DNA of 64,000 bases, taken from positions 5,154,522 through 5,218,521 of the forward strand of contig OX638329.1 of the NCBI GenBank assembly GCA_951812755.1, given 5' to 3'. This stretch comes from an uncultured Latescibacterota bacterium (lineage in GTDB: Bacteria; Latescibacterota; UBA2968). This document shows positions 1 through 6,829 of this stretch, piece after piece. How positions within the stretch are numbered: the first letter of the stretch is position 1; each line of letters starts with the position of its first letter. The notes beneath the pieces were generated by a model. The model made no database searches and had not been told where the DNA came from. It saw nothing but the letters and a program-made list of their open reading frames with translations. The translations under genes were made by a program, and so were the position numbers.

Positions 1-261
1 CACAGTTGCCAACCGCACCTTCTCGCCATCCATACCACCACCGCCCCTCTCGGAATAGGGATAATTAAAGCGCAAAGTCGCAATCCCCACATCGTTCAAC
101 GCATCGCTCAATTCCTCCATAAAACGATGCCGCATATTCGTCCCCGACCCGTGCCCCAACACCAATAATGCCTTTGCCCCGCGCGATCGCGCGTACAAAG
201 CCGACACCTCACCCTTTTCCTCAGTCGCAATAAATTTCAACTCTCTGGGTTCAACAGCCAT
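1..261 (-). CDS. Alpha/beta hydrolase, KANL3/Tex30-like (partial, N-terminal part)
   Basis: The reading frame is open from an ATG at 261 leftwards to the window edge, 87 codons without a stop, so only the N-terminal part is present. The translation contains LLVLGHGSGTNMRHRFM at about residues 32-48, followed by a strand ending in TLRFNYPY. This is the oxyanion-loop HGxG pattern of the KANL3/Tex30-like branch of dienelactone-hydrolase-type alpha/beta hydrolases. The nucleophile and catalytic His would lie outside the window. The start codon abuts the TAA of the gene to the right with no gap, so the two are probably cotranscribed and translationally coupled. Substrate unknown. Confidence 0.8.
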   Translation of the reverse strand, partial: MAVEPRELKFIATEEKGEVSALYARSRGAKALLVLGHGSGTNMRHRFMEELSDALNDVGIATLRFNYPYSERGGGGMDGEKVRLATV

Positions 262-735
262 TTATGTCTCCTTTTGCCACGTAATATGAGAATCGCGCGG
301 CGTAGCGCAAAGTGGACCTCCGCGATCATCCGTCAACTTTAGCTTCACAACAATTGGATCACCTGACTCAAGTGCCCGATTAACCTGTGCCCAATCGAGA
401 TGTCCCAGACGAATTTTGAGCCGCCGAAACATCTCAAAATCACCCGAACCTCTCACCACGCCCCAGGATAAATAAAAAAAGCGATCCGAGGGCCTGCCCT
501 GTGCATAAGGACCCAGAAAATTGGGCGAACCATCGGGTTTCTCACCAACCCTGAACTCGGGATAAAATACCACCTCGCGGCGATCTGCGGGAACCTGCTC
601 AATAACCTCTTTGCCACACTGTATGCCGAGGTAAACAGGTTCTTTAATTTTAGGTTTGTGACTATGTGGATCTTCAAAGCGCGTACCGGGCAATTCGGTA
701 CAAATCACTTTTAGTTTTAGTTGTTCGTCTGTCAT
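262..735 (-). CDS. DUF5990-like protein
   Basis: A 157-aa protein. I recognise the DUF5990-like pattern: an N-terminal strand with CTELPGTRF, then GIQCGKEVIEQVPADR, a central FLGPYAQGRPSDRFFYLSWG, FEMFRRLKIRL, and a C-terminal LTDDRGGPLCA. Function of the family is unknown. The ATG at 735 is chosen because the same frame further right is antisense to the sulfatase gene and makes no sense as protein. Its stop abuts the next gene's ATG. A sigma70-like promoter reading left lies at 782-810. It is divergent from the sulfatase at 838. Confidence 0.75.
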   Translation of the reverse strand: MTDEQLKLKVICTELPGTRFEDPHSHKPKIKEPVYLGIQCGKEVIEQVPADRREVVFYPEFRVGEKPDGSPNFLGPYAQGRPSDRFFYLSWGVVRGSGDFEMFRRLKIRLGHLDWAQVNRALESGDPIVVKLKLTDDRGGPLCATPRDSHITWQKET

Positions 736-755
736 GCACCACCTCTCTTCAAAAC

Positions 756-784
756 TTGCATCAAACGATATAACGAAGTATAGT
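756..784 (+). promoter_or_regulatory. Sigma70-like promoter for the sulfatase/PhyH pair
   Basis: TTGCAT (756-761), a 17-nt spacer, then TATAGT (779-784), about 50 nt upstream of the sulfatase ATG. Its -10 box overlaps the -10 box of the leftward promoter at 782-810. Prediction from sequence only. Confidence 0.45.
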
Positions 785-810
785 ATAAAAATACCATTTA
801 CGCCGCCCAA
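782..810 (-). promoter_or_regulatory. Sigma70-like promoter for the DUF5990-like/hydrolase pair
   Basis: On the minus strand TTGGGC (810-805), a 17-nt spacer and TATACT (787-782), about 47 nt upstream of the ATG at 735. It is back to back with the rightward promoter at 756-784. Confidence 0.45.
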
Positions 811-837
811 TTCTTTGAATATCGCGAAAGGAGACGC

Positions 838-2196
838 ATGCAACCCAACATCATCTTGATCAACTGTGACGACCTCGGCTATGGTGACCTCGGCAGTTAC
901 GGCTCTAAAATCAACAAAACGCCAGCACTCGACAAAATGGCTGCAGAAGGCATAAAATTCACCGACTTCTACATGGCATCTCCCGTGTGTTCGCCCTCTC
1001 GAGGGGCCATGCTCACGGGCTGTTATCCCCCGCGCATTGGCTTTGGCTCTTTTGACGGGCGCTGGGTGCTCTTCCCCGGCCAGGGCGTGGGCTTGAACCC
1101 CAGCGAAATCACCATCGCCAAACTCCTCAAAAACAAAGGCTACGCCACCAAAATAGTCGGCAAATGGCACTGTGGAGACCAGCGAGAATTTCTGCCCACT
1201 CGTCATGGATTCGACAGCTATTACGGTATTCCCTATAGCAACGACATGGGGATACAAAAAGAAGACGACAAAAATCCACCTCTGCCCTTATTGCGCGACG
1301 AGGAAGTCATCCAAGCACAACCCGACCAGCGCGGCATCACCGAACGCTACGTCGAAGAATGCGTCCGCTTCATGCGCGACAACAAAGATCAGCCCTTCTT
1401 CCTCTACCTCGCCCACATGCACGTTCACCTGCCCCACTATCCTCCCGAAGCCTTTGTCCGCGAATCCGAAAACGGCGTATATGGCGCAGCCGTCGCCTGC
1501 ATAGACTGGGCGGCCGCCGTCATTTTCGACGAACTCAAATCTCTGGGACTCGACGACGATACCCTCGTCATCTTCACCAGCGACAACGGATCTCGCGCCC
1601 GCGACGAAGGCGGCAGCAACAGCCCTTTGCGCGCCACCAAAGGCACCACCTGGGAAGGCGGCCAGCGCGTACCGTGCCTCATGCGCTGGCCCGGCAAAAT
1701 ACCCGCGGGCAAAGTGTGCAGCGAACTGACGCTATCCATGGACTTTTACCCCACACTTGCAGCCCTCGGCGGTGCAGAAGTGCCCACCGACCGCATCATA
1801 GACGGCAAAGACATCCGCCCGTTCATGTTCGCAGAAGAAGGCGCAACATCGCAACACGAATCCTTCTTTTACTACAAACGCAACAGTATCGAAGCCGTGC
1901 GGAGCGGCAAATGGAAACTCCACATCCGCAAAGACGATCAGGAAATCCAGGAACTCTACGACCTCGAAGCCGACATCGGTGAAACCAATGACATAAGTGA
2001 TCAACACCCCGACATTGTGCGGGATCTCAAGGATCAAATTGACGCCTGTCGCAAAGACCTCGGAGACGATGCCGCGGGCATAACAGGCGAAAACATCCGC
2101 CCTGCTGGTCGCGTTGAAAACCCCGACACTCTCACCCATCTCGACCGCGATCATCCCTATATGATCGCCATTTACGACCTCAAAGAACGGGGGTAA
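838..2196 (+). CDS. Sulfatase, arylsulfatase A type
   Basis: A 452-aa type I sulfatase. It starts with the metal-binding strand [13 protein letters not shown] (Asp11/Asp12) and carries the C-x-P-S-R core [12 protein letters not shown] with Cys51, which must be oxidised to formylglycine by a maturase not seen here. A second metal site, FTSDNGS, lies near residue 250. No signal peptide is visible, so the mature enzyme may be cytoplasmic, acting on imported sulfated sugars. The ATG at 838 has AAAGGAG just upstream. The PhyH gene follows after one base, so they form an operon. Substrate cannot be told from sequence. Confidence 0.93.
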   Translation: MQPNIILINCDDLGYGDLGSYGSKINKTPALDKMAAEGIKFTDFYMASPVCSPSRGAMLTGCYPPRIGFGSFDGRWVLFPGQGVGLNPSEITIAKLLKNKGYATKIVGKWHCGDQREFLPTRHGFDSYYGIPYSNDMGIQKEDDKNPPLPLLRDEEVIQAQPDQRGITERYVEECVRFMRDNKDQPFFLYLAHMHVHLPHYPPEAFVRESENGVYGAAVACIDWAAAVIFDELKSLGLDDDTLVIFTSDNGSRARDEGGSNSPLRATKGTTWEGGQRVPCLMRWPGKIPAGKVCSELTLSMDFYPTLAALGGAEVPTDRIIDGKDIRPFMFAEEGATSQHESFFYYKRNSIEAVRSGKWKLHIRKDDQEIQELYDLEADIGETNDISDQHPDIVRDLKDQIDACRKDLGDDAAGITGENIRPAGRVENPDTLTHLDRDHPYMIAIYDLKERG

Positions 2197-2197
2197 T

Positions 2198-2950
2198 ATG
2201 GTCCTCACGCCCGAACAGATCGCCGAGTTCAAAGCATTGGGATATGTCCTCGTACCCAATCTAATCGATCCATCGATGTTGGACAATTGGCACGCGCAAA
2301 TTCGCGCAAAATTCGGCGACCTCTCTGACCCCGCCCAGCAAAACGCTGCAGGACCGCCCCAACAAAACCGCGAAGACATCACCATATTGAGAGGCTTTCG
2401 CTTTGCGCCAGAAGAAACACAACTCGTCAACCAGCCCAAAGTCAAAGCCATTATCGATCACATGGGGGGCGATGGACAAATTTGCGGAGAAGACGGCAAC
2501 CTGCGCCTCCTTTTGCCCGAACCCAAAAGCGAATGGTGCTTGCCAGAGCGCGGGCACATCGACGGTTATCTCGGCAAGCGGCGAGGAGCCGCTTTTCTCC
2601 TCGGATTGGCGACCTACATCTACGACGTGGAACCGCACGGAGGTGGCACCGTCTTCTGGCCGCGTAGCCATATCAAATCATGGGAATTTCTTCGCAAACA
2701 TCCCGATCACCTCAGTTGCAGCTTTAAGGACCACCCCGAATATCTCGACATGGTCAAAGATATTCAACCCGTTGAACTATCTGCAAAAGCAGGCGATGTC
2801 ATCTTCTGGCACTGCAACATCCTGCACGAAACCTCTCAAAACACCAGCAACAACATCCGCTATGGTCTTTTCGCTCGCCTGCCTCACAAAGACCAGGAGA
2901 CATTCCGAGACGAAATACCCGATGACCTCTGGAAACGCTGGCGGATTTAG
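2198..2950 (+). CDS. Phytanoyl-CoA dioxygenase (PhyH) family protein
   Basis: A 250-aa Fe(II)/2-oxoglutarate-dependent dioxygenase. The facial triad is visible as His120-x-Asp122 (RGHIDGYLG) and His210 (NILHETSQN), with Arg221 (NNIRYGLF) as the probable 2-oxoglutarate ligand. The N-terminus EFKALGYVLVPNLID is typical of PhyH. It follows the sulfatase stop by one base and is likely cotranscribed. In bacteria of this kind PhyH proteins hydroxylate diverse small substrates, so the name does not imply phytanoyl-CoA. Confidence 0.88.
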   Translation: MVLTPEQIAEFKALGYVLVPNLIDPSMLDNWHAQIRAKFGDLSDPAQQNAAGPPQQNREDITILRGFRFAPEETQLVNQPKVKAIIDHMGGDGQICGEDGNLRLLLPEPKSEWCLPERGHIDGYLGKRRGAAFLLGLATYIYDVEPHGGGTVFWPRSHIKSWEFLRKHPDHLSCSFKDHPEYLDMVKDIQPVELSAKAGDVIFWHCNILHETSQNTSNNIRYGLFARLPHKDQETFRDEIPDDLWKRWRI

Positions 2951-3054
2951 GTAAGATGTAAAAAGAGAGAGGGCCTCACACAAAGGCACGAAGACACGGA
3001 GATACAAGAGGTTAGATATAAGAGACTTTGCCAAAGCCACCCATCCCAAAGGCG

Positions 3055-3090
3055 AAAAAAATAAGGCCAGGTTAGCTGGTGAACCTGGCC
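3055..3090 (-). terminator. Rho-independent terminator, leftward
   Basis: A 9-bp perfect stem, GGCCAGGTT (3065-3073) with AACCTGGCC (3082-3090), 8-nt loop. On the minus strand it is followed by TTATTTTTTT. It lies 37 nt past the stop of the small leftward gene 3127-3420. Confidence 0.7.
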
Positions 3091-3126
3091 GTTCAAAGAG
3101 CACTCGTATCAAAAAACAAACCGCCA

Positions 3127-3420
3127 TTACAGCTCGTCTCTTTCTTCACTCACGATCTTTGCTATAGACCCTTTGAACTTAGAGGTGATTCTGAGCACCT
3201 CCCCCATTGAGATCGCGTCATCCGCAGTCTCACGGCTCAAATCCAATCCCCACAAGTCATCCTCATGCAGATCGTCCAATGGTTCCCGAGAATGATTGGA
3301 TTCTTCGAGTTGCTTTTCAAGCCTTCGCTTCACTTCCTTCAAATCATCGGGGGGAAGTTTACAGAGGGTATCAATGAGTTTTTCGAGGTTACGGTCGGCG
3401 TTTTTGTCAAGACTGGCCAT
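3127..3420 (-). CDS. Small charged hypothetical protein
   Basis: A 97-aa acidic, soluble, mostly helical protein with no family I recognise. It has a KLIDTLCKLPPDDLKEVKRRLEKQLEES helical stretch, then a DDLHEDDLWGLDL acidic segment. The start at 3420 is supported by AGGAG seven bases upstream; the frame runs on to 3480 without a better ribosome binding site. It has its own terminator at 3055-3090. The size and charge would fit an antitoxin or regulator, but no toxin partner is adjacent. Confidence 0.6.
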   Translation of the reverse strand: MASLDKNADRNLEKLIDTLCKLPPDDLKEVKRRLEKQLEESNHSREPLDDLHEDDLWGLDLSRETADDAISMGEVLRITSKFKGSIAKIVSEERDEL

Positions 3421-3512
3421 TTTTTCTCCTAAAAGATTTAGTAATGGCTTTATATGACCACCTTTAACACGATACCACACTTCTCAAATGAAACAACTAA
3501 TAAATAAAAACA

Positions 3513-3540
3513 CCCTGTGTCCGTTGGCGCAGGGCATTTT
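3513..3540. terminator. Orphan hairpin with T-tract
   Basis: CCCTGTGTC (3513-3521) pairs with GGCGCAGGG (3526-3534) with two G-T pairs and a 4-nt loop, followed by ATTTTT. The left flank is A-rich, so it could work both ways. No gene is obvious upstream on the plus strand. It resembles the hairpin at 4041-4071. Confidence 0.45.
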
Positions 3541-3580
3541 TCTGTGTGGTATTCTTATGGAGATCTCATCCACTTACCTC

Positions 3581-3609
3581 TTGACTCCAAAAACTCAGAC
3601 ATTTATACT
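3581..3609 (+). promoter_or_regulatory. Sigma70-like promoter, copy 1 of a duplicated promoter
   Basis: TTGACT (3581-3586), 17-nt spacer, TATACT (3604-3609), about 70 nt upstream of the ATG at 3682. The promoter and some 16 bases after it match the promoter of the arsC-like gene (4542-4570) at 38 of 45 positions. Confidence 0.65.
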
Positions 3610-3681
3610 TTCTGTGAGACGCTCACCTTTGAAAAATGTTATATAATTTTTTCCATGCAGATATAAAAATAGGAGGTGGTC

Positions 3682-3981
3682 ATGGCCGTGAGTATAGAAG
3701 ACTTGGACAAAGAACAAGCTAATTTACGAGGGGAGTTCAATCAATTTGGTAAGCGGTTCGAGCGGTCACAAGTAGAATCTGACAATACCCGGCGGGAATT
3801 GCTGGATGCAATCAACGGGTTGCGGCAAGACAACAAGGGGCTGTCTGACCGTATGGATGCGGGGTTTTTAACAATGCGCCAGGAGTTTGGCACCGTTCAT
3901 AAATGGATGTGGTCGTTCTTTGTCGCTGTGGTCATAGCGTCGTGTGCTGTGGTTGGTCTGGTGACCAATTTGTTTGGATAG
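3682..3981 (+). CDS. Small C-terminally membrane-anchored coiled-coil protein
   Basis: A 99-aa protein. Residues 1-65 are a charged heptad-like helix (LDKEQANLRGEFNQFGKRF and NGLRQDNKGLSDRMDAGF), and residues about 75-96 form one transmembrane segment (WSFFVAVVIASCAVVGLVTNL). The ATG at 3682 is preceded by a perfect AGGAGG at five bases; the frame begins at a GTG six bases earlier, which is less well placed. Function unknown; a short tail-anchored coiled coil could be a membrane tether. A strong promoter (3581-3609) and a terminator (4041-4071) frame it as a single-gene unit. Confidence 0.65.
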   Translation: MAVSIEDLDKEQANLRGEFNQFGKRFERSQVESDNTRRELLDAINGLRQDNKGLSDRMDAGFLTMRQEFGTVHKWMWSFFVAVVIASCAVVGLVTNLFG

Positions 3982-4040
3982 AGAAGGCATAAAAATTGTG
4001 TGATATTCCGTATCACCTCACGGGAACTGAAAAAGCGAAA

Positions 4041-4071
4041 TGCCCTGTGTACATGGACGTAGGACATTTTT
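4041..4071 (+). terminator. Rho-independent terminator
   Basis: TGCCCTGTGT (4041-4050) pairs with ACGTAGGACA (4057-4066) with one mismatch and two G-T pairs, followed by TTTTTGTTTT. It ends the unit of the small coiled-coil gene at 3682-3981. Confidence 0.55.
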
Positions 4072-4175
4072 GTTTTGAAGGGCTTAGTCGTTGGATACTC
4101 GGCATATAATATCTGAATAGAATATGGGAACCTATTTTGCCACAATGCACTAGCCTTGCCTTGCGCTTGTTGCGT

Positions 4176-4400
4176 TCATTCGTTCTGCCTTCCAATCGAA
4201 TCCCGCCACTGCATAGCCAGAAAAGTCAGCGCGCCACGATTCACCTGCTGGCCTACTTCATCCTCGATGGATGCAATGCATTGGTTGATCAAGTCGACGA
4301 AGGCTTGGGCGGTTCTGATTTCACTCACTCTGGGATCCGCTTCATCGAGAAGTTCGATCATGCGTGCGCCTCCCAATGTGTCAATTCCGTCAAAAGGCAT
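4176..4400 (-). CDS. Small hypothetical protein
   Basis: A 74-aa protein with no family I recognise (start MPFDGIDTLGGARMIELLDE, then predicted helices around RTAQAFVDLINQCIASIEDE). The ATG at 4400 has GGAGG six bases upstream, which favours this strand over an overlapping plus-strand frame. It reads towards the bidirectional-looking hairpin at 4041-4071. No function is proposed. Confidence 0.5.
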   Translation of the reverse strand: MPFDGIDTLGGARMIELLDEADPRVSEIRTAQAFVDLINQCIASIEDEVGQQVNRGALTFLAMQWRDSIGRQNE

Positions 4401-4541
4401 GTTTGACCTCCGAGATTGGACATTTAGGGTTATTTATGGATTTGGGGCTTCTGCCATCTGAAATATAGCCTGTATCATTTGAAAATTCGATTTCTTTTAT
4501 AATCTTTGCCTCCAGCCTCAGTATCAGCCCTTAACTTTCTC

Positions 4542-4570
4542 TTGACCCCAAAAATTCTGACATTTATACT
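4542..4570 (+). promoter_or_regulatory. Sigma70-like promoter of the arsC-like gene, copy 2 of a duplicated promoter
   Basis: TTGACC (4542-4547), 17-nt spacer, TATACT (4565-4570), 38 nt upstream of the ATG at 4609. Near-copy of 3581-3609. Confidence 0.7.
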
Positions 4571-4608
4571 CCCTTTGAGACACTCTTCACCCAAAAAGGA
4601 GATTTAAC

Positions 4609-4959
4609 ATGTCAAAAATCACCATCTACCACAACCCTAACTGAAGTAAATCCAATGGCGCAATGGATATATTGCGCGCTGACAACGTCGAGTTCGACGT
4701 CATTGAATACTTAAAAACACCGTTGAGCGAACAGGACTTGAGAAAATTTCTCGCACTCCTGCCCGGTGAACCCAAAGACCTGATTCACCCCAGTTCTTTT
4801 GAAGACTTAGGGCGCAACATAGATGACTACAATACCCCCGATGCACTCGTCAACTTGCTCATAGAACATCCCGAAGTCATGAACCGTCCCGTGTGTATTC
4901 TCGGAGATCGCGCAGTCATTGCCCGACCCTCAGAAGCCATACATGAACTCCTCACTTAA
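4609..4959 (+). CDS. arsC: ArsC/Spx-family reductase, probable selenoprotein (in-frame TGA at the catalytic position)
   Basis: A 116-residue thioredoxin-fold arsenate-reductase family protein if TGA at 4642-4644 is read as selenocysteine. The N-terminus is SKITIYHNPN-U-SKSNGAMDIL, so the TGA falls exactly on residue 12, the catalytic Cys in the classic H-N-P-x-C-S-K-S motif. The family C-terminus is intact: Arg93 (MNRPVCILGD) and Arg106 (AVIARPSEAIHELL) match known anion-binding arginines. AGGAG at 4597-4601 sits seven bases before the ATG at 4609. An ATG at 4663 is downstream of the catalytic site and has no ribosome binding site. A SECIS-like hairpin begins 13 bases after the TGA. Promoter (4542-4570) and terminator (4962-4997) make it monocistronic. 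Substrate may be arsenate or a disulfide/peroxide; the ArsC fold alone does not decide. A nonsense-mutated pseudogene is the alternative. Confidence 0.82.
4645..4677 (+). other. SECIS-like stem-loop downstream of the arsC UGA
   Basis: GCGCAAT (4658-4664) and ATTGCGC (4671-4677) form a perfect 7-bp stem with loop GGATAT (4665-4670). The loop starts 20 nt after the UGA and opens with two G residues. Published bacterial SECIS rules, as I remember them, ask for a loop 16-37 nt from the UGA, 3-14 nt long, with a G in its first two positions. All are met. Confidence 0.75.
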
Positions 4960-4961
4960 AA

Positions 4962-4997
4962 AAACAGCCGCCGAGACCTGCACCTCGGCGGCTGTTT
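4962..4997. terminator. Strong bidirectional Rho-independent terminator
   Basis: AAACAGCCGCCGAG (4962-4975) and CTCGGCGGCTGTTT (4984-4997) form a perfect 14-bp stem with an 8-nt loop, two bases past the arsC stop. A-tract to the left and T-rich sequence to the right let it serve the convergent gene at 5017-5805 too. Confidence 0.88.
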
Positions 4998-5016
4998 CTA
5001 TTACAGCTTTTTTATC

Positions 5017-5805
5017 TCACACGCCCTCCATCGCTTTTCTCAGTTCGTCGCCGCTGTTTCGCCACCACGAATGCAAAATTGAGATATCCACCCCAATATT
5101 GAAATGCCGCACACCCATATCGAGATATTCCTTTGCCTCATCGGGCGACATAATCTCTGCGCGGGGATGCACACCCATACTCAGCGCAGTCTTAAACACC
5201 TCATTCTTCGCATCTGCCACTGCGGGATCACCGCGCTGCCCCGCCTTGCCAACACTCATCGAATAATCCGAAGGTCCCCATTGCACCATATCCACGCCAG
5301 GAACCGATAGAATCGCCTCTATATTTTCCACCGCCTCCTTCTTTTCAATCATCAAAACAACAACCGTCTCCCGCATAGCCTTCACATAATCAGCCCCCCC
5401 GCCATATCCCATATACGTATTGCGCCGCGTGTACACACTGTACAGACCACCATCTTCCGGCGTATCTGGAAGCGTAACGCGCACACATTCCTTCGCATCT
5501 TCTTCCGTACGACAATCCGTAAACAAAATACTCCCAAAACCAGACCCGATCGCCCGTTGCGACAAATAGTGCTGGTGACTGCGATCAATTTTGAACATCA
5601 TACCCATATTGTACAACTCGGCTGCACGGCACATATTGTCGAGATCATAGAGATCAAACGTACCGTATTCGCCGACGTACTCGACATAATCGTAAAGTCC
5701 CGTATGCCCAATCGCCTCGACAATCGCCGGCCAACTCGAATGAATGCGCGTGCCAATAGTGGGTTCGCCCGCATCCAACTTTTCTCTAATCCTGTTGGGT
5801 TTCAA
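5017..5805 (-). CDS. HpcH/HpaI aldolase family protein
   Basis: A 262-aa metal-dependent class II aldolase of the HpcH/HpaI/citrate-lyase-beta TIM-barrel superfamily. These cleave or form pyruvate-containing 4-hydroxy-2-oxo acids. Seen: IREKLDAGEPTIGTRIHSSW at the N-terminus, a VVVLMIEKKEAVENIEAIL strand with the metal-binding Glu, and VDMVQWGPSDYSMS with the Asp. It lies 25 nt after the aldo/keto reductase gene on the same strand, so probably cotranscribed. Likely role: breakdown of sugar-acid-derived 2-keto acids. Exact substrate unknown. Confidence 0.82.
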   Translation of the reverse strand: MKPNRIREKLDAGEPTIGTRIHSSWPAIVEAIGHTGLYDYVEYVGEYGTFDLYDLDNMCRAAELYNMGMMFKIDRSHQHYLSQRAIGSGFGSILFTDCRTEEDAKECVRVTLPDTPEDGGLYSVYTRRNTYMGYGGGADYVKAMRETVVVLMIEKKEAVENIEAILSVPGVDMVQWGPSDYSMSVGKAGQRGDPAVADAKNEVFKTALSMGVHPRAEIMSPDEAKEYLDMGVRHFNIGVDISILHSWWRNSGDELRKAMEGV

Positions 5806-5830
5806 AATAAACTCCTTTGTTAGTGGTTAA

Positions 5831-6721
5831 TCACCCAAACAACGACTGAAAAACGCTCTTTGTCCTGTCCAACACATCTTCGGATAACACTTTCCCATCT
5901 GAAATTTTCACATTATCTGCGAGATGATCCACATTGGTCGATCCCACAATAGCAGTACACACATCTTCGTGAGACAGCGTAAAACGCAACGCAAATTCAA
6001 TCAGCGGCATATCGCCCGCCAATTCTCGCAACGGCATCTGCTGTGCCCGATCCCACGGATCACCCATATACGAACCCTCTGGACGCTCGGGCCTGAGATA
6101 TACCCCATTGGCAATCGGACGTTTAATAATTGTCCCCATACCCCGGTCGCACAAAGTAGGCATCAAATTTTCAGCAGACTCCTGGAACAACACATTGTAC
6201 GTAAACTCCTGCGTATCCAACTCCCACCTCTTCGCAGCCTCCGCCGCAGCCGATCCATCAGCCGATACACCGACAAACTTCGTCCATCCCCTGTTCTTTG
6301 CCTCCAACAACGCATCAAACGCCGCGTTCCAATCATCCGCCCCTCCCGGCAACCCGTGAAATTGCACAATATCGATCACATCCATCTTCAGCTTTGCTCG
6401 ACTCGTATCAATCGTCCTCAAAATACCCTCGGGCGAATAATCCTTCACAATCTCGCGCTTGCCACCATTGATCACCTGATAATCGCCGCACTTTGTCGCC
6501 AGAACAAACTCATCCTGCCGACGGGCGATAAACTTCCCGATCCGCTCTTCGCTATCGCCATACATCGCAGCCGTATCGATAAACGAGATACCCAAATCGA
6601 GTACCTTGTTCAGCACCGCTTCAACCTGCGACTCCGGCAGCGATGGATTTCCAATCTGCGCCGCGCCAAAACCGATCTCCGAGACCTGCAACCCCGTCTT
6701 TCCCAGCGTCCGAAATTTCAT
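5831..6721 (-). CDS. Aldo/keto reductase
   Basis: A 296-aa NADPH-dependent aldo/keto reductase. The catalytic tetrad is complete: Asp49 and Tyr54 (FIDTAAMYGDSEERIG), Lys77 (VLATKCG) and His122 (IVQFHGLPG). The N-terminus MKFRTLGKTGLQVSEIGFG is typical. It heads a two-gene leftward unit with the HpcH/HpaI aldolase, and is divergent from the sulfatase at 6830. Such enzymes reduce or oxidise sugars in these catabolic islands; the substrate is not deducible. Confidence 0.9.
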   Translation of the reverse strand: MKFRTLGKTGLQVSEIGFGAAQIGNPSLPESQVEAVLNKVLDLGISFIDTAAMYGDSEERIGKFIARRQDEFVLATKCGDYQVINGGKREIVKDYSPEGILRTIDTSRAKLKMDVIDIVQFHGLPGGADDWNAAFDALLEAKNRGWTKFVGVSADGSAAAEAAKRWELDTQEFTYNVLFQESAENLMPTLCDRGMGTIIKRPIANGVYLRPERPEGSYMGDPWDRAQQMPLRELAGDMPLIEFALRFTLSHEDVCTAIVGSTNVDHLADNVKISDGKVLSEDVLDRTKSVFQSLFG

Positions 6722-6749
6722 CTCACTTTACCTTCACATATTCCGATAT

Positions 6750-6778
6750 TTGCACAAGTCACCTAAATGTCGTATATA
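6750..6778 (+). promoter_or_regulatory. Possible sigma70 promoter for sulfatase 2
   Basis: TTGCAC (6750-6755), a 17-nt spacer and TATATA (6773-6778); TATAAT at 6775-6780 would give a 19-nt spacer. It lies inside the longest frame of the sulfatase, supporting the later start at 6830. Confidence 0.35.
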
Positions 6779-6829
6779 ATACAACCAAAATTCACTAAAA
6801 CCACCAAAAAATCTCCAGGACAAATCCAA

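Noticed and set aside
736-1257. Rightward extension of the DUF5990-like frame
   Set aside because: It is antisense to the sulfatase and the added sequence has no protein-like features.
4137-4406. Plus-strand open frame over the small leftward gene
   Set aside because: No ribosome binding site; the minus strand has GGAGG correctly spaced.
4663-4959. arsC gene starting at the ATG at 4663
   Set aside because: This would drop the catalytic motif, has no ribosome binding site, and ignores the AGGAG placed for 4609.
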